From contig JAFFJZ010000007.1 in assembly GCA_018340375.1 (NCBI GenBank), positions 23,472,001 through 23,536,000 on the forward strand: a stretch of DNA of 64,000 nt, given 5' to 3'. The stretch comes from Gonatopus flavifemur. Its lineage: Eukaryota > Arthropoda > Insecta > Hymenoptera > Dryinidae. Position numbers and translations under genes: made by a program. A model generated the notes under the pieces. It was not told the DNA's origin, ran no database searches, and was given only the letters and a program-made list of their open reading frames with translations. Shown one piece after another: positions 43,475-53,368 of the stretch. Position 1 is the stretch's first letter; every line of letters begins with the position of its first letter.

Positions 43475-45498
43475 TGAACTGTTAGACGAACATGATTATT
43501 CGGGAAATGGACAATACATGTATGCGTAATTACGTATTACCAAAAAATAAAAAAATGGAAAATTAACATTTTTTTGCCGATCTCTGTTCAGATGATACGT
43601 TTTCTTCTGATAATTGCGCATTTTGTTTCGTCCTCAAAAATTATAGCACGTGCACAGACAAATTATGATGTACAATCAAACTTGATCACCTGAATCAATT
43701 GACCGCTAATTGAAATTCTTTCCCTGTTAATAATCGAACTATTACTTCGTTTGTAAATCGCTTCATGAAGTATTGTTCATAATTATAATGAGGAGGACAA
43801 AACAATGATTATTGAACTTGACAAAGCGATCGGATATTCCAGCATTGAAAAGAAGCTTTGTTCATTTTCATGTTATATGCGCACATTGATAAATTTGTTA
43901 TGAAGTTCTATTATTATTTGAGGAATTTGTTTTTAAAATTGAATTTCATATTCCGTCTACGTGAGAAAAATGCAAATTGAAAGTAATATTTTTTTGTGAT
44001 TCGTATCGTGCGTGAAATTTGCACATCGAACGATGCGTGACAAATAAATAATCAATGATAAAATGATTCAACGAGTCGGCTCCCTTAGTTTTTTTTTCTT
44101 TTAATACTCTGAATCATAATGATAAAAAATAAATTCCAACAAAAATACCACGTTCCTCTGAAATTATAATAAAATATTTCCTCATTTAATTCAAATGCAG
44201 GGTATAACGGGATTTGCTCTTTAAGAGTGGCCAATTTCATTTCTCATGCTTTAAACAAGTAAATTGTAAATCAAACGGGTCAAGAGAAGTGAAAAGAGGA
44301 ATAGGAATAGATAGAAAAAATACCCTCACATGTATGCATACGTATGAAATGTGCTTGATGAAAAATGAGCAGCGTGTGTGAGAGAAAAATGTGTGCATGT
44401 ACATACACGTATATAAGTCAAAAAGAGAAAGAAAGAAAGAAATGAAGAGAAAAGAACAGGACGGAGAGGTAAAACCGTCATAAAGCTTTAAGCACCCCCT
44501 GTATATGCATGCAGCTCACAATTTTTGTGCATTCCAGGCTTGTCAGGTAGACAGACATGCAGAGTGTATGCCTTTAACGTGCTCTGGCCGTTATACGCAT
44601 ACACGCGGCGTATGGAATATTTTAACAGACATAAAAATAACGATTTGCAGAAGGAAAACGAGATAGTAATTGAAGAGAAAAAGGAAAAGCTCCCTTCCTC
44701 TGTACAAAAGAATAAAAAACAGAGGAAAAAAACTGATATTCTGTGTTAAGCTAGTTTTCCAGCCTCCAATTGTATGTTTTCAATTTCGAATCTAAGTTGC
44801 CGATTATCAATTATAATACCAATTACCGGTTTTGTTGAATTTATTCATTCTTCAATCCAAATGAATAGTGATTCAATGTTAATGGTTTTCTGCTCCCTGA
44901 TAAACTTTGCTAAGAATGATAGGAATTAACCCACGCGTTTATTTATAATTATAATTATCTGTATTCAAATTTCAACATTTCTCTCACGTCCACGTATAGC
45001 ACTCTTCCAGGAAATTCTTCTGAGTTTCATGTACAAGTGAGAAAATGATCAGTTCATTTGATTGAACATCTCTTACGATCATTCATTCGGTCGGAGTTGA
45101 AAACTTCCTGCTCATTCACACATTGAATCTGATATTTTGTTGACGGTAATGAATTTCATCCCAAGAGAGAGGAAACAAACTCGGATACTGAGATAAGTTT
45201 ACTTTTCAGCGCTTAATGCGTTTTTCTCATAACGAATTGATTTCCATTAACATCAGAAAAACCTATTCCAAATGTATTGAATAAGTTTATACTCATATCG
45301 TCGAGTTCCTGCTTAAATTTTCAACTTCTTCTCTTTGATTTATGTATCAAAGCAACTTCATTTCTCATTCCTTTTGCATAACTATTGATTTTCATGAAAT
45401 TCAAGACACATGTATACGATTCATTATTGGTAGTATATTAAAAAGACCAATGATTTAGGTACCCTACAAATAAATCATCTAAACGAGTTCTATTCCCG
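43475..45498. other. No gene or transposon recognised (2 kb)
   Basis: One of the quieter parts of the window. A purine-rich stretch (GAAAGAAAGAAAGAAATGAAG) lies near 44420-44475. The 74-codon Lys/Glu-rich frame at 44525-44749 starts beside it and has no motif. It could be part of prune intron 3 or beyond. Confidence 0.4.
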
Positions 45499-45729
45499 CA
45501 CTGAGAGAAAGCGTTTAGTTGAATATTAGACAGCTAAAAAATTTAGTCACGCTAAATGAAAGTTCAGTTGAACCAGATGAATTTTATTTGTTGCAACTAA
45601 ATTTTTTATTCCCCTTGAATAAATTGTGTTATTCATATTTCAGACAACTGGACTTTTATTTAAGCCGGCTAAAATTTAGCTGGGACTACTAAATTTTAGT
45701 TGCCGCAACTAGATACCTTTTTTTCGGTG
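45499..45729. mobile_element. CMC-type MITE (231 bp), TTTAGTTG motif
   Basis: Ends CACTGAGAGAAAGCGTTTAG and ACCTTTTTTTCGGTG with CG on both sides (45497-45498, 45730-45731). CAACTAAATTT/AAATTTAGTT words are repeated near both ends. Confidence 0.75.
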
Positions 45730-45988
45730 CGCATTGTGGATTTGCAATTAGAATTACGTGCTGAATATAACAGTATAAGCACTCATATGTAGATGTACTT
45801 TATTTCGTTGATGTGGAATCTCACTCTTCTTGATTTCTGTGAAAGGCATGGATATCGGATCACATGTGTTAATAAAAACATACCGTAAAATGAGTCATTC
45901 ATTTTAATGCACCATTCTACATTTATCACTCAAAAAATGCTGTATCCAAACGATCCGCTTCACTCCATGGCGGTCTGGTTTAATTTTG

Positions 45989-46239
45989 CACTGTAAAAAA
46001 TTTCTATGGGAAACTTCACATACATGTTCGGAAGTAATTAACATATACACGTGTTAGGAATTTTCCGTGTTTTATCGGAAATTTACTGGAAAATGTTAGT
46101 AAAAATCCCAGAAAGTTCGGAATTTTCAGGCAAATTTATGGGAAATATCATATGCGTGTATCAGAAATTGATTTCCTATGCCATGATTGGGATTTTCCGG
46201 TTGCTGCATATAGGAAAATTCCGATTATTTTTTACAGTG
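45989..46239. mobile_element. CACTGTAAAAAATAAT-family MITE, copy C
   Basis: Ends CACTGTAAAAAATTTCTATGG and ATTATTTTTTACAGTG with TG on both sides (45987-45988, 46240-46241). It is in inverted orientation relative to copies A and B and the same length (251 bp) as copy B. Confidence 0.8.
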
Positions 46240-47500
46240 TGGTTTACAATATCAAAGATATACAGTTTATTTCGAGAATGTATCACATTAGACTGTGCGG
46301 AAATTGGAATAATGAGGGCCTTCAACGCTGGATTGTATAACCTTACTGAATAATGTACTGACGATCCATTAAGGATAAATGCTATTATGAATGATCAGCG
46401 ATGTGTAATGTTGGAAAATTTGCTACAGGAAATTAATCAAATTGTACATTTAAACATGTCACACGAACGCGCGCAAGAAATCAAGAGAGTGAGTGAAAGA
46501 GAAATGATTATAGACGCCCTTTGAGAAGCGATAATATCTTTGTTAAACGGAAGAGGGCGAGTTGGACGAAGAAAGGGGCTTTCTGAGAAGGGTGCATAAA
46601 TAGCGGTATATGCACAAATAGATGTTTTAAGCATTTAGCCGAAAATTTATTTAGAAATATGATTCCAGCTGTGGGTATACAACAAAGGATTGAATATTTT
46701 CAGCTGGAAATTGAATTGATCGTCCATACCTTCTTTATTTATATTATTCTTCTATTCTATAATATTCGCAAATGATTAGAAAACAGTGTTGATACTTTGT
46801 TTTTTCAACTCTTCGTATCAAATCCACTGTTCCCGATCAACGATAAACAGTTCTCTTCGATCAGGCGTTAACTTTGACTCTCTGTGTCGACCCATTTCTT
46901 TTGTGCTACTTGGTCATCCACTTTCCAAATCTAGTAATCCATTAACTAGCAACTGTAAGTTCTTTGACTGTAAACATTGCCACATCGTTCACAAAGCAAG
47001 TTTGCATTAGTATGTGTATTTGATGTGATGGCTAATTAAGCGGTTGTGCCTTATTCGAGTTCGCCAACAAATTAGAATTACTTGATGTTCAGAATTAACT
47101 TTAATTCTCTGTGTATGCATCCTTTGATGCCCTATTCCACATCGTTCACTATTATGAATTGGGTCTAGGGATTGATTAATCATTTCCTCTAATTTATATC
47201 TGATGCAACGTTATCAAATCGTTCTAAACGGTGGTTGTGCAGGGATTAATTTCTATGTATTCTATTTTAATCGTATCTTCAACCATTCGCATTTCAATCA
47301 AGTCATTCTGATTAAGATTCAAAATTCATCTTGATCCTGTCACTTTGTACGCATTGGATGATTGTAAGTTTGTGTGTTTTAGTTCTCTGTATGTTTATTC
47401 AATTGATTTCAATTGCATATACGGAGAAAAATTGATTATATAAATCGTATTGTATAAATTTTGTCTGAGTTTCTGATATTCATTTATTGAGGATTATTAA
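46240..47500. other. No gene or transposon recognised
   Basis: Contains several TTCTCTGTGTATG and AACTGT words near 46860-47110 that recall element ends, but no paired termini. The 65-100-codon frames here have no content. Confidence 0.4.
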
Positions 47501-47681
47501 GGTGATATCAGCGACGCCTGAAGATGCAAACAGAACTCATTGGGTGAATATAAACACGATCAAATCTTTTCTAACAAATTATTAAAAAATGAAGCAATAA
47601 AATCAAAATACCGCTCTGTACTCTGATCTTTTTCTATCAATGAAGATGGTCTGCATCGTGGAGGATCGGCGGTATCCCCTC
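47501..47681. mobile_element. GATACCAGCGA-family stem-loop MITE, eroded
   Basis: After TTAA (47497-47500) it starts GGTGATATCAGCGACGCCTG and ends GGATCGGCGGTATCCCCTC. The interior AAATTATT-AAAATGAAGCAAT matches the 2082-2331 element. The right TTAA is lost. Confidence 0.6.
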
Positions 47682-47933
47682 ACAGCAGATTAGAATAAGT
47701 GAAGAAATATGTAGAAAATGATGAAAAACTAAAATTCAACAACCTACGTGGAAAAATTTCCAAAATTATATATAAACTATATTGAATTATGTATGAATTA
47801 TATATAATTCTGAAAATTTCCGCACGTGGGCAATATCAGATTCCTTGTACCATTTGAATCTACAACCCCTTTTCAGGTAAATAGTTCATGAAACGCTCAT
47901 ATCGGAGAGAATCCTACTCAAAATGAAGTGTTA

Positions 47934-48226
47934 CTGTGTCCAAAAAGTGAGGTGACATTTGAATTTAAACTCTGTGTGCGAATGTATTTGGGGAAGAACT
48001 CCTATTTCTGAGTGAGTAAGACTGTTTTTGATATCCGTGCCAAGTGTCAGATCAAAATATTCATTAATGTTTGAGATACGCTTCGTTTTGTAAGCTGCTG
48101 AATGTGAATTTTTCGATTTTTATGATGTCTGCATTTGTTCAGCAAAGAATTTGTATTAAATTTTGTTTGCGGAATGAATTTTCTGCTGCTGATTCGTTGG
48201 GGATGGGAGAGAAAACCTTTGGTGAC
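47934..48226 (+). pseudogene. 5' fragment of the second mariner family
   Basis: Matches the first ~290 bp of the 37139-38451 mariner, starting CTGTGTCCAAAAAGTGAGGT after TA and covering the 5' leader and about the first 33 codons (MMSAFVQQRICIKFCL region). It then breaks off at GGTGACAAGC. The 3' end is absent. Confidence 0.85.
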
Positions 48227-48571
48227 AAGCAGGGCAACCGAAAACATGCAACAGCATATTTTTTATTCTGCATCTGACGGACAAATAGGTTTGATATTTA
48301 TCCATTGCAGATCAGAATGACCCTTTTAAGCCACATTTGTTACAACATATTTCTGCATATTTTATACTTTAGTTGCATATTTTAGCATATTTTATAGATG
48401 CGTGCATCTTTCGGTATATTTTGTGAAAAAGTGCATATTTCAGCATATTTGTATTTTGGTCAATGGAAATATATTTCACGGAGCATATCATTCACATTTC
48501 CAATCAACATTATCTCGAGTAGAATATTTTCACAAAATATTTTTTGTAATGTAAGTTTATTTTATTACGTC
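48227..48571. other. No gene; GCATATTTTA repeats
   Basis: TTGCATATTT/TAGCATATTTTA words recur at about 48345-48450, an old tandem-like array. Nothing else can be assigned. Confidence 0.4.
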
Positions 48572-48833
48572 CCAATGAACATTTTTATGGAAGTCTTCCG
48601 GAACACTCTAAAAGATATCTGAAAGAGATCTAAAAGATGTCTTACGCAACAAATTTAGATATGTTTAAGATGTCTTCCTTCAAGATGTCTTTTAGATATC
48701 TTAGAGATATCTTTCTACAAGATGTCTTAAACTTATCTAAATTTTTTGCGTAAGATATCTTTTAGATCTCTTTGAGATATCTTTTGGACTGATCCAAAAA
48801 TATTTATTGGGGTATCCTTTTTGAATATTAATT
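48572..48833. repeat. Large imperfect palindrome, AAAGATATCT-rich
   Basis: The arms are about 125 bp. CTAAAAGATATCTGAAAGAG and CTCTTTGAGATATCTTTTGG, and GTCTTACGCAACAAATTTAG and CTAAATTTTTTGCGTAAGA, are inverted copies. It is probably a fold-back MITE, but no terminal duplication was fixed. Confidence 0.65.
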
Positions 48834-49149
48834 TATTGATTCATTTATTTATTGGTTTATTCACTTATCTACTTATTCACAAGCTGGAATCAGTGGTGTA
48901 TCGAAAATCCAAAACATATTGCTCTGAAAGATGATTGATTCACCTTGATTTTGATATATTAAAATATAATTTTTAATCAACATCTCAATAAAAGATGAGT
49001 ATTGAACTTTTCAAACACATACAAGTAATTCAAGATAGAAATCTGGTTTCCTGTTTGTGATGTACATTTTTGCATTTAGCTTTTGATCAAAATCTATAAA
49101 TCGAATCAATTAACAATTGCAATAAAATATCAACATTATCCTGTCTCAG

Positions 49150-49478
49150 AAAATATGAAATATCTATTCAGATTCAGGATGATTCAGAGGAATTCGGAGC
49201 AATTCATCGTGATTCAGGAAAATCCAAAAGAATTCAGAGACTGTTGGATTTGGAAAAATTATGTGTCGAACTTTTTAGAAAGATTCAGGGAAATTAAGAA
49301 GAAAATAAATTGAATGAAATTTTCGGTTCAAGATTTTAGAGGTAGCAAGTTTCAGAGACATTCAGAGACAGGTGAATATAAGAAAAAATCGTGCATTGAA
49401 CTTCTCAGGAAGATTCAGAGAAATTCAGAAGAATTCAGGGGAGAATAAATTCAGTGAAATTTTCGGTTCAAGATTTCA
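49150..49478 (+). repeat. ATTCAGA-rich array with a ~90-bp duplicated unit
   Basis: GATTCAGAGGAATTC-type words are repeated. The stretch ending AATTTTCGGTTCAAGATTT occurs at about 49260-49340 and 49390-49476. Similar words occur at 61660-61810. Confidence 0.6.
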
Positions 49479-49611
49479 CACAGAAAAAAATTTTTCGTCA
49501 TTGTGTAAAATGTGAAAAATTTGTGTGTAGAATATTGAACATTCTAGAGTGTTGAATATTCTACACACAAATTCTAACACTTTACACAATGACGATAAAT
49601 TTTTTACTGTG
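49479..49611. mobile_element. CMC-type hairpin MITE (133 bp)
   Basis: Ends CACAGAAAAAAATTTTTCGTC and GACGATAAATTTTTTACTGTG with CA on both sides. The halves are nearly complementary throughout (TTTGTGTGTAGAATATT and its inverse). Confidence 0.8.
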
Positions 49612-49944
49612 CAAGGGCTTTCAGGTAGTTCAGGAGAGATACAGATACCCGAGTCGAAACATTGCCTCTACTTTGCTGCTAATAATCCTCTTCTCAGTAG
49701 GAGCATCGGATAGGGAAGTAGGAGCTGTTTCAATGAGATATCATCTCCTACTTTGCCCCTAAAAGTGGTAGAAATTTCCTATCTCACCACTTGTAGGAGC
49801 AAAGCAGGTGCAAGGTTTACATCCTACTTTGACCCTACTGCCTCTACACGGAGAATAATGCAGCCCGAAAATATAATTTTTTTCCATTCTTTTAGTAAAC
49901 TAGGAATAGAAAAATTTATAAAATGAATTTTTACATTAGAATAC
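49612..49944. other. CTACTTTG/GTAGGAGC repeat, left flank of the retrotransposon
   Basis: CCTACTTTGC and GTAGGAGCA words repeat in both orientations at 49660-49850, then TACACGGAGAATAATG, a CMC-like end. The same words recur at 61190-61310 beyond the retrotransposon, so it may have landed inside one older element. Confidence 0.5.
49941..49944. repeat. Target-site duplication ATAC, left copy
   Basis: ATAC directly abuts the left LTR and recurs at 60338-60341 beside the right LTR. Confidence 0.85.
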
Positions 49945-51746
49945 TGTGACGTTTCAAACTGACGCGTTGACGATTTTAAGCGTCTCTAATTAAATTAATT
50001 AATTAGCCCCCGATGATGCCTCTGGCTCGTCGGATTTCCAGGGTCCTTTGACTGAAGGTTGGGGTACGCGGGTCGACAGATTATTAAATCGAAACAGAAT
50101 TAAGTTTGAAATATGAAAATTTATTAATAAATGAGAAAAAACACAAGAAATTTGTCTAATTGACAAATTTTAATAACTGATCAAATAATCAGGGTAATGC
50201 GTACAAATTAAACTTAGAAGATACATAAAACAGCTAGAAGTGCTGAAAGCATGGGGTATAAAGTTAAATTGTTAAATTGTAAAATAAAGTAGCTAACGAG
50301 TCCGGACTTTTTATCGTTAATCGTGTGCACACGAGACTTATAATGTACGCGGGCTATAGTTAGGCGAGAGTACCGGAAGTTATATCGGAAAACCGTAACC
50401 GATTTCTAGATTCGCGATGCGGATGACTTTACGAACGCGTCGGGATAATTTTGAAAGAATCGCAGATGATTCTCATGAAACAAATCAATATTCTTCTCTG
50501 ATTGGCTCAGATGGAGTCCAACAGATTCGGGATACCGGAAAAATCACGACTGTGGCATAGGATCTTTTACTACTTGTCGTTGATTGGCCGTGAGAGGTTG
50601 GCCCTAATAGCAAGCCGTGAGAGGTTGGCTCTAAGCTACCCAGGCTGGATGGTGCCTTCTAATGGTGAAGAAGGTGTTGTGCTCGACTTCGACCGCCCCC
50701 TTCTCCTAACCAGCTTTTATTCTTGAAGACGGTTTTGTGCTCGTCTTCCCACCTTTCCCTAACAAAAATGATTTTAAACTTTGGAAGAAGGTATCGTGCT
50801 CGACTTCCACCACCTTTCCCTATGCAAAAGCCTACGCTAAGCTATGGCTGCCACAGCCGGACTTCAATTTCGCAACGTCAGTGGAGGGTTCTCTCTCACT
50901 TCTGTTGAATGCTTTCAGCTGCTTTATAGCCTGCTTACCGGCCTGTCTGGATGAGACAGTGAAGTGAAGAGACCGTCGCCAGGACCCCTTACTTATATCC
51001 GGCTAGAGTTATTCGTAACTCTGTGCTACCCGTGATTCTACCTACCGCCCCTAGCGGCGATGAACGGTTGTCACGAAGCAACATCTTGTCTCTTTCTAAC
51101 AGAGATGCTGCCCCGTGTTATTTTCGAGCATGCGCGGTGCGTTCGGTATTGCGTATGATTGACTACGGGTCTGAGCGGTGACCGATGGATGGCGCTGTTG
51201 CTGTGTTTGTTTATGTCCTGTCAACCGATCGCGATGTTGACCGGCATCTTTTTATTTAACAATTACGTAATTGTTAATTAACCGAGTGAGTTCGCGAATA
51301 AATTAAAAATCGGTACGCGAGTGAATTTACGTGCGCAGGAGGGTTGACGCGGACTAACCTGGGTTTTCTTCGCATCGGTAAGCATCATTGACCATAATAT
51401 CTATGCATCTTAACATTAAACTTAACATTCTAATTGATGTCTTTTATTTATTTACAGGTGATTCTAATCGGACTAAATATCGCGACAGGCCAGATGCCAT
51501 GCAGGTAAGTATGTATCGTTCTGATTTTATTTATTATAATGGTCTATTATATTCATTATATGTTTACAGGTGTTCCTCGGATAATGTCTTTGCCCAGGAG
51601 GGGCCATTCTGGTCATTCCACCTGTCATGTGGCCTGTTGCGATACTCAGGTAAGGTAGTTCCGATTAACCCTCTTTTACATCTATTTTATAATCATATTC
51701 TTCTGTTACAGGTATCTAGACGAGCCAATCGTCGAGGCTCGTTGCA
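49945..51746 (-). repeat. 3' LTR (1802 bp)
   Basis: Ends TG/CA in element orientation. Internal features on the + strand: two copies of GCCGTGAGAGGTTGGC (50587, 50614), three imperfect repeats of GTGCTCGACTTC-type units (about 50667, 50725, 50782), a palindrome AACAATTACGTAATTGTT near 51260, and three intron-like segments at 51378-51711. It differs from the other LTR by one extra C in a C run near 50697-50700 and one T/C change near 51441. Confidence 0.95.
51378..51711 (+). other. Three consecutive intron-like segments, antisense in the 3' LTR
   Basis: On the + strand, opposite to the element, three segments have strong donor and acceptor sites. They are 51378-51457 (GTAAGC...TTTATTTACAG, 80 nt), 51505-51569 (GTAAGT...TGTTTACAG, 65 nt) and 51650-51711 (GTAAGG...TCTGTTACAG, 62 nt). 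The sequences between them (51458-51504, 47 nt; 51570-51649, 80 nt) are visibly less AT-rich, as exons are. The same structure is in the 5' LTR. One frame is open across both small exons but stops at TAG soon after the third intron and has no good ATG, so a non-coding spliced antisense RNA is the simpler reading. Confidence 0.5.
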
Positions 51747-51758
51747 CCCCCCTTTCTT
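51747..51758 (-). promoter_or_regulatory. Polypurine tract
   Basis: Read on the minus strand, AAGAAAGGGGGG lies directly upstream of the TG of the 3' LTR, where plus-strand DNA synthesis is primed. Confidence 0.85.
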
Positions 51759-52232
51759 GAAAAAGAAAAAGGATGCTCGCGGACTTTTTCGTACTAGGGT
51801 ATTTTTACTCACAAATGACCTCATAAGCATGTTTATAATGTACCGACTCGTGTTTTTAATACTTTCAGTAGGTAATACAAATAAAAATAAAAAAAAATAC
51901 ACTTGTAAGCTTAAACGTATCAACATGTCTTAAATCCTTTCTAGTGACTTTTATACAAAAATAAACTAAACGAACAATTCCCTATCTGGGCTTGATAAGA
52001 AGAGACGAAATTTTCACAACCTCAAATATATCACATTAGGCGTTATTTTATTTACATTTTCTGCTGTTTATCAGCGTGGTAATAATAAAAAAAAAATATT
52101 CTATCCCTCTTTTGGGTACTATATAAATCTTTGGTTATGCCTTAACAATACTTGTACGGTGGCCTTACTGACTAATTGAGTAGAAAGAAAGAAAAGAACA
52201 AAAAAAACGATAGAGAGAAACGACACTATATC
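51759..52232 (-). other. 3' untranslated part of the retrotransposon
   Basis: Between the third ORF and the polypurine tract. AT-rich, no content recognised. Confidence 0.6.
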
Positions 52233-52547
52233 CTAACTGTCTTGGTCGGTGGGCATTTCCTTGTGACATGGATGGACGGTTAGCTTCCCCTTTCCTCCCG
52301 ATACCTGCCACCATCGACCGAGGTCATCTCGTGCGGTGATTCTTGTTCGGAAAGGACGATGCCTAATTTCTTCCAGGTTAAGGTCAGCCATTCGACGGTC
52401 CATTTTCGTTGAAGGTTCTGGGGAGAAACGCCCAGTTGGAGTGTCCGGACCGAGACTTCCCTTCAATAGTGCCTCCCGTTGCTGCTCAATCAGATTCTCT
52501 GTGGCCCTGGCTGAACATATTAGTGATATGCGGCTGGACCCTTTCAC
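52233..52547 (-). CDS. Third ORF of the retrotransposon, C-terminal part (104 codons, frame-broken)
   Basis: The frame has no ATG at its start and overlaps the stop of the upstream part at 52544-52546 in the -1 frame, next to an A run (TTT at 52548-52550 on the + strand). It is therefore most likely the continuation of the 257-codon ORF upstream. It ends in an unusual motif, LGRWWQVSGGKGKLTVHPC. I do not recognise the protein. No membrane segment is present, so a fusion-type envelope protein is not indicated. Confidence 0.55.
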   Translation of the reverse strand: MKGSSRISLICSARATENLIEQQREALLKGSLGPDTPTGRFSPEPSTKMDRRMADLNLEEIRHRPFRTRITARDDLGRWWQVSGGKGKLTVHPCHKEMPTDQDS

Positions 52548-53317
52548 TTTAGAGGATCATTGGTCTTCTTTCCAATGACCCTAGTCTCCTGGACGGCGGA
52601 TACTCGGATTGGAATGGCCGCAGATGTAGAAGCCATTGCCAGGGTTCGCGTGACCGGTTTGTTGGCTACGGCTACGCTTCCGGTGTGGTTGCCATTGGGA
52701 CCAGATGATTTTGCAGCGGGTGGTTTGATGACACCCGTGGACTGGACAGGCTTGTCCGTTTTGGCTGGTTCCTTCTCTTGAGTCCTGGTGATTTCGGTGG
52801 TACCAGCTTGACTGGGTTTGGTTATGGCTCTGGCGATAAGCCTGACTTCCCGCAGGATCTCTTCTTTACTACGGGTCTGGTTTTTACGACTGAAGCCAGC
52901 CCGTTCAGGATCGTATACCTCCAGGGATACGATTTTCGGTTTAGGTTTCGGCACGGCCTCTATCAGACAGATGCCACGATTTTTGCTCGAGGCCCTTATG
53001 GTGGACTTTGAACTCGCGGGGGCTTTCTCGCTCGGTCTGGATGTAGATGCCGCTCGTAATACTGATAACGTTGGTCTAGGTGGATATCTAGGTGCCGCGG
53101 TTTCCTGCATCAACCATTCGCTTCTGGATTTCGCATTAAAATCCTTGGGTGTAGGCACGGAGACCCGGTGTCTGGTGGGGCAGGTTGGTGTCGCACCGGT
53201 GTACAGACGTCGAAGTCTGTCGCGGATGGTGTCCTTCTGGGTTTCCTTCCTGGTCTCTTCCTTGGTCTCCTCCACGGTTTCTTCTTGAGTCATCGTCAAG
53301 TCCGTAACTTTATCCAT
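52544..53317 (-). CDS. Third ORF of the retrotransposon, N-terminal part (257 codons)
   Basis: Starts at a true ATG (53317), 51 nt after the pol stop and in the same frame, so it could be expressed from its own spliced or re-initiated RNA. The protein is hydrophilic. It begins with a Thr/Glu/Lys-rich repeat (EETVEETKEETRKETQKDT), then RLYTGATP and basic/Pro/Ser-rich stretches. No signal peptide, transmembrane helix or known domain is seen. It occupies the position of env in gypsy-like elements but does not look like an envelope protein. Function unknown. Confidence 0.6.
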   Translation of the reverse strand: MDKVTDLTMTQEETVEETKEETRKETQKDTIRDRLRRLYTGATPTCPTRHRVSVPTPKDFNAKSRSEWLMQETAAPRYPPRPTLSVLRAASTSRPSEKAPASSKSTIRASSKNRGICLIEAVPKPKPKIVSLEVYDPERAGFSRKNQTRSKEEILREVRLIARAITKPSQAGTTEITRTQEKEPAKTDKPVQSTGVIKPPAAKSSGPNGNHTGSVAVANKPVTRTLAMASTSAAIPIRVSAVQETRVIGKKTNDPLK

Positions 53318-53368
53318 GGTAACTTATAACATAAGAAAACGAGACTCAAATTACATCTCGGTAGCCGA

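Noticed and set aside
50502..50967. 60-80-codon frames inside both LTRs
   Set aside because: Identical in both LTRs only because the LTRs are copies. No domain or signal. Overlapping frames in all phases suggest chance.
51388..51933. 181-codon + strand frame at the right edge of the 3' LTR (and 127 codons at 59979)
   Set aside because: It reads straight through the intron-like segments and the LTR edge, and differs between the two LTRs beyond that point. Composition is non-protein-like.
52818..53288. 156-codon + strand open frame and other + strand frames between 52336 and 58311
   Set aside because: They are mirror frames of the retrotransposon's minus-strand gag, pol and third ORF. None has recognisable motifs.
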